A DNA stretch of 64,000 bases from Diospyros lotus (GCF_014633365.1 NC_068349.1:12140753-12204752), one strand, 5' to 3'; positions 10,917-23,924 are shown, counted from the first letter of the stretch. The notes: a model not told the origin generated them from the letters alone. Numbers and translations are program-made.

Positions 10917-12049
10917 CACTATAAAAAAAAAAAAATGATTTAGAGACAAAAAAAAAAAAAATTGTCTTTAACAAAGACGAATTTTGAGGTGGATGACCAA
11001 AAACACAAAAAAAATATATATATATTTTAAAGATAAAAAATATTCATCTCTAAGTCAAAGACAAACTCAGAGAAGGAAAATTTTCATCTGTTTTTGAGAA
11101 TTGTTTTTCATTAGAAACAGATACAAAGATAGAATTTTTTCATCTGTGATTTTAGGAATGAAAACATTTTTGTCTATGGATATTTTTCCATGCCTTGTAT
11201 AGAGACAGAAACATTTCATCTCTAAAATGGATACAGAGACGAAATGTTTTTATCTCTGATTTTAGAGATGAAAAAGTTTGTTTTTGGATATTTTTCTATC
11301 TCTAGTATAGAGACAAAATATTTCCGTGTCTAAAATGGATTTACAGATAAAATAAATTTTGTCTTTGATTTTAGAGATGAAAATGTGTGCGTCTCTGGAA
11401 TTTTTTTCTTTTGTCTAAAGACAGAAAACTTTTCGTCTATGGTATAGAGATTGAATGCTTCTATCTTTAAAATGAATTTAGAGAAGGAATATTTCTGTCT
11501 GTAAAATTTTTTTTGTCCAAAGATGAAATTTTTTTCCCATCTCTAATTTTCATATATATCATCACAACCCTTCTTCCTCCTCCATTTTGCACACGCTAAA
11601 CCTTAGATTTGACCACTGACTACCCAATCCGTCTCTGTCGTTACCTGCCGTTGTTGTCGCCCGCTGCCATGCACTTCCCACCACCACTACCAATCGCCCT
11701 ACTCCTCTACCGTCTGTTGCCATTGACCGCTGTTCGCTGTAAAGCCATCACTGTCTGCTTCCACTGCCGTTGTCGTCCGCTGTAAAGTGTCTATTGGCAT
11801 TCCATGTGAACTGTGCATTGGAGGGGGGTCTTTGTGTTGAGTACAGAGAAAGCAGAGCCAAAGGCACCATTGTTGCTGGGTTCTACAAGGCCCACATTAA
11901 GTTGTGGAATAAGGTACAATATTCTTTTACATTTCATTAAATTACACTGATCTTTTATCTTTTACACAAATTTTTTAAAACTTTTCTGAAGTGTGAATGA
12001 TGCATTGTCTTTGTTTTAATCAAAGACAAATCTTGATTTTTATCTAGTG
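10917..12049. mobile_element. CACTA-like element carrying gene-like DNA
   Basis: Begins CACTATAAAAAAAA and ends TTTTTATCTAGTG. GTCTTTAACAAAGAC-type and TTTAGAGATGAAA subterminal words recur through 10935-11540, and a similar palindromic word lies near 12008-12030. The flanking 3-mers (CCA and GGT) do not match, so the right boundary is uncertain. From 11580 to 11920 the sequence becomes GC-richer and coding-like, with a possible 5' splice site at AATAAGGTACAAT (near 11912). It may be a captured host-gene fragment. Confidence 0.5.
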
Positions 12050-12084
12050 GGTATGGGATAGGAAATTATTTTTAGATTGATGTT

Positions 12085-12857
12085 TGTTACGGGTATTTCC
12101 CGCTCTACTACATGTGGGCTAGACCTAATTCGGTGGACCAGCCCAACCGATTGAGATCCAGGAGACCTAGAGTCAAGGCCATCAAAGCGAGCTCGTCGTA
12201 ATACCTCTAACTTATCAACGTACGTATTCGGGCGAGATCCCAGTTGCATTTCGAAGCGAGCCCCCAACGATCCTTGTGGTCCATTGGCTCAGCCGATCAG
12301 CTCGCATAACAGAAATGATGTAAGCCACGGTATATAATTAGGCCAAAGGCCGCCCTAGTTGGACTATTCAGGCCCATTTTCTCGGCCTAGTTGGTCGGCC
12401 TATGCCAGCCCCATCCTGGCTCTTTCACAACAATATCATTACAACCGCACCTGGGTTTTCGGACATTCACCTCAGATCCCATCCTCATTAATGATGGATC
12501 TCATCCTTATTAATGACAGATCCCATTCACATTAATGAAAATCTCGTCGGCACCTTGCTGCGATAGGGACATCCCCGTCGGCTATTCTATCCCATCACCT
12601 GCATACGTACAGCGCATGCAAGAGGGCTTCTTCTCATATATATATCGACTAGCCTTTCCAAGGGCCGAGGTATGAATTCTTTTCTACAAACACCCCATAT
12701 ATTTGCTTACTCGCTTATTGACTTGAGCTTCGGAGTATCTTCCAGGGACGAGCCGGCTGCTCAGCGAATAAGACCAGATACCTCATTCTCTCCCTCTCAG
12801 ATCCACCACACCAGTGCGGGCCAACAAATCACGGTCGACCAATTCTGAATGTTGACA
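12085..12857 (+). repeat. 5' LTR of the Tat element
   Basis: Starts TGTTACGGG and ends GTTGACA, about 773 bp. From roughly 12200 to its end it aligns with the two parts of the 3' LTR (20181-20551 and 36279-36566). Triplicated ATTAATGA words lie at about 12485-12540. The left boundary rests only on TG, since the matching part of the 3' LTR is deleted. Confidence 0.75.
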
Positions 12858-12880
12858 TTTCAGCGCTAGAGGAAGGGCTC
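12858..12880 (+). promoter_or_regulatory. Primer-binding-site region of Tat element
   Basis: TTTCAGCGCTAGAGGAAGGG follows the LTR end directly, where minus-strand priming occurs. I do not assign the tRNA. Confidence 0.4.
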
Positions 12881-12896
12881 GCTCTGGTTAACGTCA

Positions 12897-15393
12897 ATGC
12901 CGAAGACAAGGAACACAAGAGGGTCCGAAGTAATGACCAATTGACCTGTGAATCATGCTAACCGTCTGTCGAAAATTCCACAAGATGGGGTAGTCGCGGC
13001 ATCCACTTCCATGCCCCCCGGCTGGATCTATCCCTGGAGTTCCCAGGTCGTGCTCCTATCCGCCCGTGGCCCCTACCCCTGGCGCGGAAGTGACCTAGAC
13101 CTGGCAGCGACTTCAAGAAGCATTGAAGAACACTATCATGCAGCTTGCTAACGTGGTTAAGGCGTTAGCACAAACGCAAGCCCAGATAGCACCGGTGCAA
13201 GTGGGGGCTTCTCGACCTCCAGGCGAAAGGCCCCCTCCAGAGGAAAGAGAAGTCAGAAGGGATACGCGGTGAGCTTGATCGGTCCACTCCTCCAACCTAC
13301 ACTCTCGGAGGACGAAAGGACGATAGTGCCATGGTGAGGAGCCGGGGGTGCACCTCGCCGAACGAAGGGCCGGTGCAAGCCTTTGCAGAAATCGATATAA
13401 GGGCATTCAAGAAGGAAGTCGCCAACTTGAGAATCCACGACGCAGGGATTCCTCGGTCAGGATCAGCAGTAGTCACGCTGCCCATCGCTACTCCCCTGAT
13501 CGTGAGAATAGGGGGCGACCTCCCCCGCGGGACCACCGCCACTCAGAGCAAGGCACCGCACAGAAAAATCAGCTCCCCACCGGGTGATCAGTGAACCAGG
13601 ACCCTATGGTAGGGGAATTACTGTTGAGAATTCAGCAGGTAGAGGCAAAACATGGAGCACACAACCAGAGGGAAGGCCATGAAGAAAAGACCTCATTTTC
13701 TAGGGAAATCGAGCTGGAGCCCTTTCCTCACAGATTTAAGGTCCCCAATATCCCTCAGTACAATAGGGACAGCGACCCTTACGACCACCTGGACGCCTTC
13801 AATGTTCAGATGAACCTGCAAACTTCCAGCTCCTTAGCAAAATGCCGAGCTTTCCCTGCGACCTTGGGAGACATACCCCGGGCATGGTTGAGAAGGCTCC
13901 ACCTCCATAGTATTTGCGGTTGGGAGGAGTGCCAGAGAAAATTCACAAACCAGTACAGATCACTCTGAAGGCAGCTCGCCCCAACATGCCACCTCGCTAC
14001 GATTTTCCAACGATCTGGCGAATCTTTGAAAGATTATATAGAAAGGTTCAGGCGTGATGTAAATAATATGGAAAGCCCTTCCAACGAAAGTATCCTGACC
14101 GCGATCTCCACTGGGCTTCATAAAGACGGGAAGCTCTACGAAAGCATTTACAAGTCACCAGTAAGAGACTTGGGCAAGTTTTATGAGCGAGCTACAAAGG
14201 AGGTTCAGTGGGAGGAAGCTTTTGGCTTGAAAAAGCCAAGCAACCAGAAGAAAGGGGGAGAGCACATCAGCCAAAATAAGAAGAGAGGTGACGATAACGC
14301 GCGCAAGGAAGGTCAAGGGCAGAGCCCCAATGATCAGACTGCCAAGAAGGTAAGATATGAGCAGGGAGTGGAACGACCTGCACGCCAAGGTCGGTATGAC
14401 AATTACAGTGTCTTCTCTGATTCCCAGGACATGATTTTCACCACGGAGCGTAACAAGGACGACTTTAGAAGGCCTAACCCTCTAAAGACTCCCGACAAAT
14501 ATAGAACCAAGAGCAAATTCTGTGCCTATCATAATGAGGTGGGGCACACCACCTCCGAGTGCTGGGTGCTGAAGGATACGATTGAAAAACTAATCAGGAA
14601 AGGTCGACTACGTCACTATGTGGTGCGTCCTAGGGATCAACAGTCAAAACAGCCAGCCCAACTAAGTCCTCACCGAGCTCCCGAGCCGGACCAAACACCC
14701 ACGGTGAGAACCATCTTTACTATTCATGGAGGGCCTCATATCACAAGGACTTCTGACAGATCGCACAAACGATACGTTCGGGAAGCCGACCACCTTCTGC
14801 TCATCGGGGATGGTAGTCAAGGAGAACCTTCAAAGAAAGCCCGAATGGCTTCAGATGACATCTTTTTCACCAAGAATGATTCCAAAGATTTGCACTGGCC
14901 GCACAACGATGCCCTTGTGATCCGAGCTCGGATTGGCAATATGGAGGTGCGGAGGATCATGGTGGACACAGGTAGCTTGGTAAACGTCATGTACAGAGGG
15001 TGTTATGACCAGATGGGGCTACGGCCAGATCAGCTGATAGCATCTCCAGAGCCACTATATGGATTCACTAGCGACGCAGTAATCCCGAAAGGACGTATAA
15101 AGCTCCTACTAACAGTTAGAGGAGCGGATCTCCAAACCACGGCAATGGCAGATTTCCTTATCATTGATAGTCCCTTAGCATACAACGTCGTCATGGAGAG
15201 ACCTGTCATGAATGACCTGGACCTAGTTATCTCAACCAAGGCCTTGACCGTCAAGTTCCCAACCCTGAATGGGACTGGACATGTGAGAGGTGAGCAATAT
15301 TTAGTAAGATACTGCTATGATGAGGCATTGAAAATAGGACTCAGTGGAAAAAAATGTGAATATGGTCTCTGGAGGGGAGGCCCGCATCATTAA
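12897..15393 (+). pseudogene. Tat gag-protease, degenerate
   Basis: An ATG at 12897 opens a short broken N-terminal gag region (12897-13590, several frames). The retrotransposon gag domain lies at 13591-13968 (FKVPNIPQYNRDSDPYDH; WEECQRKF) and, after one in-frame TGA at 13966, continues in the same frame at 14026-15393. A single zinc knuckle-like motif (CAYHNEVGHTTSEC) lies near 14520-14560, and the aspartic protease active site VDTGS lies near 14960. Gag packages the RNA and the protease matures the polyprotein. It ends in a stop at 15393, with pol continuing one frame over. Confidence 0.85.
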
Positions 15394-15682
15394 TAGCCGG
15401 GGAGTCAGCCACGACCTGGACTTGCTCGACATGGATTGCGATCGAGCTGCCAGCCCGGCAAATGAGCTGGAAGATGTTGCAGTCAGTAACCACGATGCTG
15501 AAAGGCGCCTTCAGATAGGCAAAGGTCTATCCCCCTAGGTAAAATCCCAGCTGATTGATTTCCTTAAAGCGAATTTGGATGTGTTCGCATGGAACCACGA
15601 AGACATGGTGGGAATAGACCCAAACGTAATGTAACATCGACTCAACATCAATCCCAACTATAAGCTGGTTTGTCAGAAAAGG
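15344..15682 (+). pseudogene. Tat protease-RT linker, frame 2 fragment
   Basis: Reads toward the RT start (IDFLKANLDVFAWNHEDM) and carries stops at 15536 and near 15631. It is cut at 15682 by the solo LTR. The same reading resumes at 18353, so it is the left half of pol, frame-shifted relative to gag-protease. Confidence 0.7.
15678..15682. repeat. TSD AAAGG, left copy
   Basis: Matches 18348-18352 on the other side of the solo LTR. Confidence 0.85.
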
Positions 15683-16364
15683 TGTAACACCCCAATTCTC
15701 GGGAGCGTTAACGTAACGTAAGATTCCGGGGATAAATTTTTTTCAAACAAAAATCCAACACAAAAACCATTCCCCGAAGATCCCGTTACACCTTCTCAGT
15801 ATATCAACTATGAACCATTAATAAACCAAGACAGGTTCACCAACACAAATGCGGAAGCTAGATCGAAACCTCAACAGGTCATAACCAAAACCACTTTATT
15901 TATATATAAAGTTGCACCAACGTTTACATGACGTTTTCAAAAGTAAATAACATAACTGAAAAGACATAATGTAAACTATCCGCTAATCGCCGTCACTCCT
16001 CGACGATTCCTTTCCCTTTTGCACCGCTGCCTTCACCTGGAACGTTTGAATATTCCAGGGACAAAGTCCAAATTAGATGATGAATCATCTAAGTGAGAGT
16101 TCAAAACACATTTTTCATGAATAATGCAAGACATGAAATAAACCAATATACCCGGTAAGCCCTAGCTCAAGAGAATTCCCACGCGCTTAACCCTACCATG
16201 GGGAAAGAGCAATCTCTCTAAAAGCTATGCCACCACACCGACTCGACGACACGACGACGCGACGCGATTCTAGCTTAAATGGGGCTGCCAACGCATCTCA
16301 CCAGAATACGTTCCCACCTTAAGCATCCAGGAACCACCATACAATCCCAACTCCAAAATTTCAC

Positions 16365-16725
16365 ATGGACCACCTAGTCGTCCTAGTGCAACTTCCCTGG
16401 CCAAACGGCCTGGCACGGAAATCAAGGCAGGCTATCCTGACATGCACACCCAGCATCAGATACCCCTATTATTCCGTCACGCCCTTGGAGAATTACGGCT
16501 ACACTATCCAGACAACATCCTAGGCTGACATCCCACATGAACAACACAGTATGGATCACCTAGTCGTCCTAGTGCAACTTCCCTGACCAAACGGTCTGGC
16601 ACGAAAACCAAGGCGGCTATCCTGACATGCACACTAGCATCAGATACCCCTATTATTCCGTCACGCCCTTGGAGAATTATGGCTACACTATCCAGACAAC
16701 ATCCGAGGCTGACATTCCATACGTA
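16365..16725. repeat. 186-bp tandem duplication within solo LTR
   Basis: The blocks starting ATGGACCACCTAGTCGTCC (16365) and ATGGATCACCTAGTCGTCC (16551) are near-identical over about 180 bp, including TATTATTCCGTCACGCCC in both. Confidence 0.9.
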
Positions 16726-17259
16726 CACATAAAACTCAAGACAATGCCACAATTCACAATTCAATGCATTGTATAAACAACATTTATAAAATGCAATGCA
16801 CAGTTCAAAACGTTTAGGGACAAACCTCTCTCATAAATCCAACCGTCACCGGTTACCATTTTAATGCACAAAACCATTTTGCATGAAATCACCATATGTT
16901 CAGATAGAACAAGTACAATAAATCAAGTTTTGGAGGAGAACCACTCATAAGAAAGCCAAATTTTGGTAGCGAACAACTCACCTTGAACGAAACTCAGAAC
17001 ACCTCGAATCTTGTGCCCAACCTCAATTTTCGTGCAACTCCTCAAGTCTTTTAACCAAACCACCTCCTTACAGGTCCTCACGCGCAGCCTAAGTGCTCTA
17101 CGCGTGTGATGCCTCGCGTATGCTTTAAAAACTCTCTATCCACTACACCCGAAGCACTCTCGTCTAGCACAAATGTATCACAACTTCGAATGAGAGAATC
17201 CTTAGCCTTGAGCCCCTATTTATATGTTTAGGAAACTTAGCCACCAAGAAATATATATT

Positions 17260-17475
17260 CTGCAATCATTTCAAATCTTTCAAAATCTTTTCCAATCATT
17301 CCAAATCTTCTAATATTTTCTATAATCATTCCAAATCTTTTGATATCTTTGCAATCATTCCAAAATCTTCTAAGATTCTCTACAATCATTGTAAATCTTC
17401 TATAATCATTCCAAATCTTCTAATATCTTTTATATATTCATTCCAAAATCTTGTAAGATCGTTGCTATCCAAATC
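17260..17475. repeat. Degenerate short tandem repeat in solo LTR
   Basis: Recurring CAATCATTCCAAATCTT words, roughly every 30 bp, lie downstream of the TATA-like site. Confidence 0.7.
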
Positions 17476-18347
17476 AAATCTTTTCTTATCCAATCAAATC
17501 TTATACAAATCTTATCTTTAAAGTCATCATGAGCCTTCATCTTATCTCTAACGTCATCATGAGACTTCATTCTTATCTCTAAAGTCATTTATGAAGCTTT
17601 TTCCTGAATCTCCCAAATGCCCCTAGTAAAAAGATTTCAAGAATTACACTTTGGCCCGAACTTTTGGATAATTGCACTTAGACCCTTTTCAACATGGTCC
17701 CCGGGCTAATTTTTAATTGCATTTTAGTCCCTGAAAAATGGACTAATTGCGCTAATGCCCCTAATTTTTCGGTAAATTACACTTTTACCCCCAACCTCAA
17801 AAATTACGATTTTGCCCCCGGCTCAAAAACTGAACTTCTCTTTAAAGACCTTTATAACCCTTTGAAATATCCCAAAACACTCTCTTTAAAATTCCGAAAA
17901 AATATCGTTTCGATCTCCCTCCGTCAATTTCGAAAAAACTGCACTTAGGCCCGAATCTTCGTTTTAGCTACAAACCCTTTTGTTTCTTCCAAAAACTACT
18001 GAAGGGTTACTTTATATGCCAAATATGAACTTCCTTGGGGTTCCATTGACTTCCCGGATGCCCCGTACGATAATTCGGTATTTCAGCCTAAATCACAATT
18101 GCCTTTTTTTTAGCTGTACCGGGAACCGTTCCCGATCCAACTTCTTTTGATGCCTAAAATCATAACTCGTATTACTTGTCGATACTATACCATTTTCCTT
18201 GGCTATCTAGGGTCCAGGGTATTCCCTCTGACTAATTCGATCGTCCAAAGTTGCGTTAGTGTACCCTATAGTCTTATTTTTCACAAAGTCCATTTATGCC
18301 CTTCATCAAATATTATTTATGACCTCAAATCATTCTCGGGTATTACA

Positions 18348-18352
18348 AAAGG
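18348..18352. repeat. TSD AAAGG, right copy
   Basis: See 15678-15682. Confidence 0.85.
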
Positions 18353-20180
18353 AGACCAATGATGGCTGAGCATTATATGGCCCTAAAAGAAGAAGTAGAC
18401 AAGCTTTTGGCAAGCGGGTTTATCAAGGAGGCCTATTACCCGACCTGGGTGGCTAACCCGGTCTTGGTAAAGAAGAAGAATGGAAAGTGGAGAACTTGCA
18501 TCGACTTCACGGACCTAAATAAAGCTTGCCCAAAAGACAGTTTTCCTCTGCCTAGAATCAACCAGCTCGTAGATGCAACGGCTGGCCACCAGCTTTTGAG
18601 TTTCATGGATGCCTATTCAGGGTACAATCAGATCCCTATGAATCCCAATGAAGAAGAGCATACATCGTTCATGACGGATCGGGGACTATACTGCTACAAG
18701 GTAATGCCCTTCGGACTGAGGAATGCGGGTGAGACGTACCAACGACTAGTTAACATGATGTTCGGGGATCTAATCAAAAAAACCATGGAGGTATACGTTG
18801 ATGATATGCTGGTGAAGTCCAGATAGACCGCTGACCACATCATCCACCTAAAGGAAGCATTTCAGGTCCTGAGGAGGTACCAGATGAAGTTAAACCCACT
18901 CAAATGCTCATTTGGTGTGGCTTCTGGAAAGTTCTTGGGGTTTATGGTGAACGAAAGGGGGATCGAGGCCAACCCTACGAAGATCCAAGCTCTACTGGAC
19001 ATGCGATCACCCACTAAGACTAAGGAAGTGCAAAGCCTTAACGGACAGGCCGTCGCCCTCAGTAGGTTCGTCTCCAAATCCTCTGATAAGTCTATCCCAT
19101 TCTTCAATGTTTTGAAGCAAGCAAAAAGTTTCTTATGGACAGAGGAGTGTGAAGACGCTTTCCAGCAGCTGAAAAAGTACATGGGGCGAGCTCCCCTCAT
19201 GTCAAAGCCAAAGGAAGGGGAGGAATTGATTGTCTACCTGAGAGTGTCTGAATATGTAGTTAGCGCCGCACTAGTGTGAGAAGAAGATCGGATGCAACAC
19301 CCAGTGTACTATGTCAGCCACAGACTACTCGACTCCGAAACAAGGTACTCCCCAATGGATGAACTCGCCTTTTCCCTAGTGATCGCATCCAGAAAGCTAT
19401 GCCCCTATTTCAAAGCTCATCAGATTGGCGTGCTGACCAAACATCCACTAAAGCAAATCTTACAGAGGCCTAACTCATCCGGCCGCCTACTCAAGTGGAC
19501 TATTAAGCTCGCCCAATTTAACATAGAGTACAAGCCAATGACAGCCATAAAGGGACAAGTACTGGCAGACTTCGTTGCAGAATTCACAGGACTGGTGGAA
19601 GAGCTCGCCCCCTCAATCTCTCCAATCTGGGAATTATTCGTTGATGGTTCTTCCAGCGAGCATGGTTCCAAAACTGGCGTACTCTTAATAAGCCCAGAAG
19701 GACATAAGATCCCCTATGCACTAAGGTTCGGGTTTAAAGCGACCAACAATGAAGCCGAGTACAAATTACTGCTGGCTAGTCTCCGCTTGGCCAAGGAAGT
19801 CAAGGTAGAGCGATTAAAAATCTTCAGCGATTCCCAGCTTGTGGTCTGTTAGGTAGAAGGGGAGTATCAGGCAAATGGCCCAAAGATGGCAGCATACCTT
19901 CAGAAAGTTTGGGAGTTGTTTCACCTATTCGAGGAGTGTGAAGTAAATCAAGTCATGCGGAGCCAGAACTCTCACGCCAACACCCTAGCTCGTTTAGCGT
20001 CAGTTGGGGATGCAGACTCACTGGGGGTCATCCTCGTAGAGTTCCTGGCATCACCAAGCACTGAAGGGAAAACTGAGACGTTGAGAATTGAGCTAAGGCC
20101 AAATTCATGGATGAAACCAATCACTGACTATCTGCAAGAAGGGAGGTTGCCAGGCGATAAGCTAGAGGCACGACGTACTC
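18353..20180 (+). pseudogene. Tat pol: reverse transcriptase and two RNase H-type regions, integrase missing
   Basis: One frame runs throughout, interrupted by three nonsense codons (TAG at 18824, TGA at 19277, TAG at 19850). The RT has WRTCIDFTDLNKACPKD, FMDAYSGYNQI and the YVDD catalytic box near 18796. RNase H-like/RT-thumb sequence follows (VYYVSHRLLDSETRYSP). The added RNase H of the Tat clade begins at ELFVDGSSSEHGSKTGVLL near 19630, with NNEAEYKLLLASLRLA and FSDSQLVV. The linker that normally leads to integrase (WMKPITDYLQEGRLPG) is present up to about 20170, then the sequence switches to LTR. The element therefore cannot integrate by itself. Confidence 0.88.
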
Positions 20181-20546
20181 GCTGTAATGCCTCTAACTTA
20201 TCAACGTATTTGGGCGAGCTCCCAGCTGCGTTTCGAAGTGAGCCCCCAGCGATCCTTGTGGTCCGTTGGCTCAGCCGATCAACTCGTAAAACAGAAATGA
20301 TGTAAGCCACGGTATATCATTAGGCCAAAGGCCACCCCACTTGGATTGTTCAAGCCCATTTTCTCGACCCAGTTGGCCGGCCCATGCCAGTCCCATCCTG
20401 GCCCTTTCACGACAACATCATTACAGTCGCGCTTGGGTTTTTAGGCATTCACCTCAGATCCCATCCTCATTAATGATCGATCTCATCCTCATTAATGATA
20501 AATCCCATCCACATTAATGGAAATCTCGTTGGCACATTACTGTTGC
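20181..20546 (+). repeat. 3' LTR of Tat element, left part, 5'-truncated
   Basis: From TAATGCCTCTAACTTATCAAC it follows the 5' LTR (12200 onward), including ACAGAAATGATGTAAGCCACGG and the ATTAATGA series. The first 115 bp or so of the LTR and all of integrase are absent. It is interrupted by the Athila-like element. Confidence 0.85.
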
Positions 20547-20551
20547 AGGGA
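20547..20551. repeat. TSD AGGGA, left copy, of Athila-like element
   Basis: Repeated at 36274-36278. The uninterrupted 5' LTR has AGGGACATCCCC at this place. Confidence 0.9.
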
Positions 20552-22283
20552 TGGCTGCACTCTCACCCTGCAATTAAAACACAAAACAAAACATAATAAA
20601 AATTTTATATTTTTTTCTTTATTTAGGCGAGAGGTTTATACTTGTCAGTGTACGAGTGCAGTTGTAGTTCAAATTTAAATTTATACTTTCTGGATGAGTC
20701 CAGGTCGTCCACTGAGAGATTTATTTATGGCAAGAGAAAAAGAATGTCACACACACGCATATGCATTTAGATGGATTGATAACATGATTTTTTTATGGTT
20801 TTTTTTTTTAGATAACAAATACTAGAAAATATAGCAAGACAGAAGTTGAAATAAATACTGAATGTGAGAATATGAAATTGGATAGTACTTGAGTTAAGAC
20901 AATTTCAGTACTAACCCGTTGATTCCCAAATTTTAGCATAAAAGATTAGCAACATTAATTTTAATTTCAGATATGAGGGTTTGTTATTAAATGTAATTAG
21001 AGATGATGATAGTTCTAGTTTAAGCAATACTCATACATGATATGTGAGATTCTAATTTAAGCAATTACCATAAATCCAATTACAATTAATATACAAGACA
21101 ACTAAATTAATCATCTGGGTTTGGGTATGATAGCGTTTCCAGTTCTAGTAACTCTCATGCGTGACATGAAAGCTCTAAGTTAAGCTTACGCTCCAATCCA
21201 AACCTAGTGATTTCTCAATAATTAAGACACACTCATACTGAAATTTAAATTAATGTTACTCATTTAAAGTGCAGCTTTCTTTGGGAATCATTGGCGTTGG
21301 ACACTGTCCTTGCCTTAACCCAAGATTAGATTTAGCTACTCATTTCCATTTAAAAGTTAATTGACATGAATTTAAACGACGTAATTTAAATAACAGAATT
21401 TAAATAACAAGAATTAAAATAGTAGAAACTAACCGGCCATTTAGGCGATGGATAATTAAAAGACATGAATTAAAATTGTAGAAATTTAAAGGCATAAACT
21501 AATCGGCCATTTAGGCGGTGAATAATAAAGTAACCATAAATGACATAAGAATTTAAAAGAAGAAAGAAAGAAATAAGATCACAAGAGAAAATACTAAATA
21601 AAATGAGATAGAACAAAAGCAATTCTCAAAGAGAGAATTCTAAGGAAATAACTAAATTTTGATTAAGAATAATAATCACACTTACAAATGCAATCAAGTG
21701 AGCTATTTATAGGCCACAAGATGCAATACAAACCACACAATTTCAATTATTCAACTAGACATAATTATATCTAATGGGCACTCACACACTTAAAGTTAAA
21801 TGGATTTTAGCTATAATACACACCTAATATTAAATGGATTTTAGCTAAAATACATACCTAATAAAGCACTCATAAAGTTAAATGGATTTTAGCTATAATA
21901 CACACCTAATAGTTAAATAGATTTTAGCTAAAAAACACACCTAATAAAGCTCTCATATAAAAAAATAAAAATAGATTTCTATAAATTGGTTTTAAATCTT
22001 CATTAGGATTAAAAATAATCCTTAGGCCTTCTCCAAATAATATCTTCCATGGGTTGCTCAAATTGGGCCTTAATTCTTCATGGGCTTAAATTCTTCATGG
22101 ACTTGATTTTTCATGGGCTTGAATTCTTCATGGGCTTTAAGTCTTCATGCCTAAAAAAATAATTTAATGTTATTAATAAATTATATTATATATATATGTA
22201 TTACATATGGCACATATATATATTAGATTATATTATATATATATATTACATGCAAGCATATAATGATGTATATGTATTTTATA

Positions 22284-22325
<42 letters not shown>

Positions 22326-22474
22326 ATTTTACTTTAAAATTTCATTTCATTCATTTTTCAATTTAAACTTGCATATAACCATAAAATATATATTAATATC
22401 TAATTTAAACCATTTTTAAGATCAAAAGAATGGTATAATTATAACAAATTTTTTACAAAATTAACCACTAATCA
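20552..22474 (-). repeat. 3' LTR of Athila-like element
   Basis: In element sense it runs TGATTAGTGG...GTGCAGCCA. It contains (ATT)n at about 22285-22323 and tandem AGTTAAATGGATTTTAGCTA units (21795-21945), of which it has more copies than the partner LTR. Confidence 0.92.
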
Positions 22475-22486
22475 TACCCCCAACTT
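22475..22486 (-). promoter_or_regulatory. Polypurine tract adjoining the 3' LTR
   Basis: Minus-strand AAGTTGGGGGTA ends exactly at the LTR start TGATTAG. It is the plus-strand priming site of the Athila-like element. Confidence 0.75.
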
Positions 22487-23924
22487 AAACATTGCTAGTC
22501 CCTTAGCAATCAGATTATACACCTGCCAAACTTTATTCACAATAACTGTATGAATGTAAAATTTTCAAATTTGAAACCAAAATGCATAAAATCGAATAAG
22601 TAATTTAGTATTCTAAATCAAATTTTTGGTTAAAGGTCATACAGTCTCAGGAATGGAAATTAGGATAACCAACACACAGACTTATTCCCTCGAAGTTTTG
22701 ACATCAAATCTCACTATAGATTTTCTCTCCAATAAAAAGGATTCCTCAGGTGTACACACAAGGAGGTGCACCGTTATAAGAGTAAATGCAGAACAAGTTC
22801 AAAACTCGGTGCCGTCCCAAATACAAGGAACGTATTTTCATGAAAGAACAAGGAAATTGACAGAGCTTCATGATTGGAATAATGCTCTAGATGAGTAACT
22901 TCTGAATTTAAACATGATTCCCTACTCCAAACTCGAATTTTGAGATCACATGATTTATAGCATCAAAAGGGACCAGACTGGGTTGTAATGGGGCTATAAG
23001 GTTAATACGGGTTGTCAAAGAAAAGGTAGAGTGTGCAAAGGGTGTGTCGGGATTTTTTATTTTTTTTAGCATTTATTTTGAAACAGTTATGCTGAATAGC
23101 TAAGAGAATTTGCCCCCCTTTTTTTCACTTTTTTTTTCTTCTTTTTTTTTTCTTCTTTTTTCTTTTTCTCTTTAAATATGAAAATAGATAAACAGACTAA
23201 TTCCCAAAATCACACCAGGTTGGATAAAATTCATATGGTTATGGGTTAAACGAGGGTAACGAAATAAATTGTACTACAAATGGCTCAAATGGGATAGCAA
23301 GTGAGGTTAATGTAAAGAAAGAAAAAAAAGTTAGTAGGCCCAAAATGAAAGAAATTGATCCCTCTATCATGCTTCTACAAAACGATGTTACTCAGTCATC
23401 TAATTCAGAGTTTGAAACCAGTCAAACTTATCCGCTATCATACTAGACATTCAAAGCAAATTGATGTTTTGAAGCCATTGAAAAGATAAGATGAACAATA
23501 AAGCATATTTAGAGTAAGTGTTATTTCACTTAGAATTAACGGTTATTAGGCTCAAACACTCACTTGGGTAATAGTCTCCACTTCTGTTGAGGGATCATAC
23601 AGTGTACTAATCAGCTAATTACTGTTACCTTTGACTTTATGACCGATAACCAATTTTTAAATTTTGAATCCCCGATAAATGCAAATTAACTTATTCTAAT
23701 GCATATACGTTTTCAAATAAGAAATCAATGCATTCATGTTTCGTATTGCAAACTTAACCAGCTATCAGTGCATAACTTCAAAACTTTAGGAATAACGTTA
23801 TTTAAAATACATTTTTTTTTTTTAATAAGAGCAGATAAAGATAATCAATTCACACAAGACTACAAACTAGCAATAGCAAACTCACAGTTAAATATGAACC
23901 AGATAATTCATAACTAAACCTTAC
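22487..23924 (-). other. Athila-like 3' non-coding segment
   Basis: AT-rich with no convincing ORF on the sense strand; a 90-codon plus-strand ORF at 22626 has no recognised feature. It contains a poly-T/CT run at 23118-23172. It lies between two PPT-like motifs. Confidence 0.5.

Larger units (their letters stand above)
15683..18347 (+). repeat. Solo LTR, Tekay-like Ty3/gypsy, 2.67 kb, inside Tat pol
   Basis: Starts TGTAACACCCC and ends GGGTATTACA, flanked by an exact 5-bp duplication AAAGG. Removing it and one AAAGG restores contiguous pol reading. There are no internal genes. A TATA-like CTATTTATATG lies near 17215 on the plus strand. It resembles the LTR at 5166-7805 but is clearly diverged. 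It is presumably left by LTR-LTR recombination. Confidence 0.88.
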
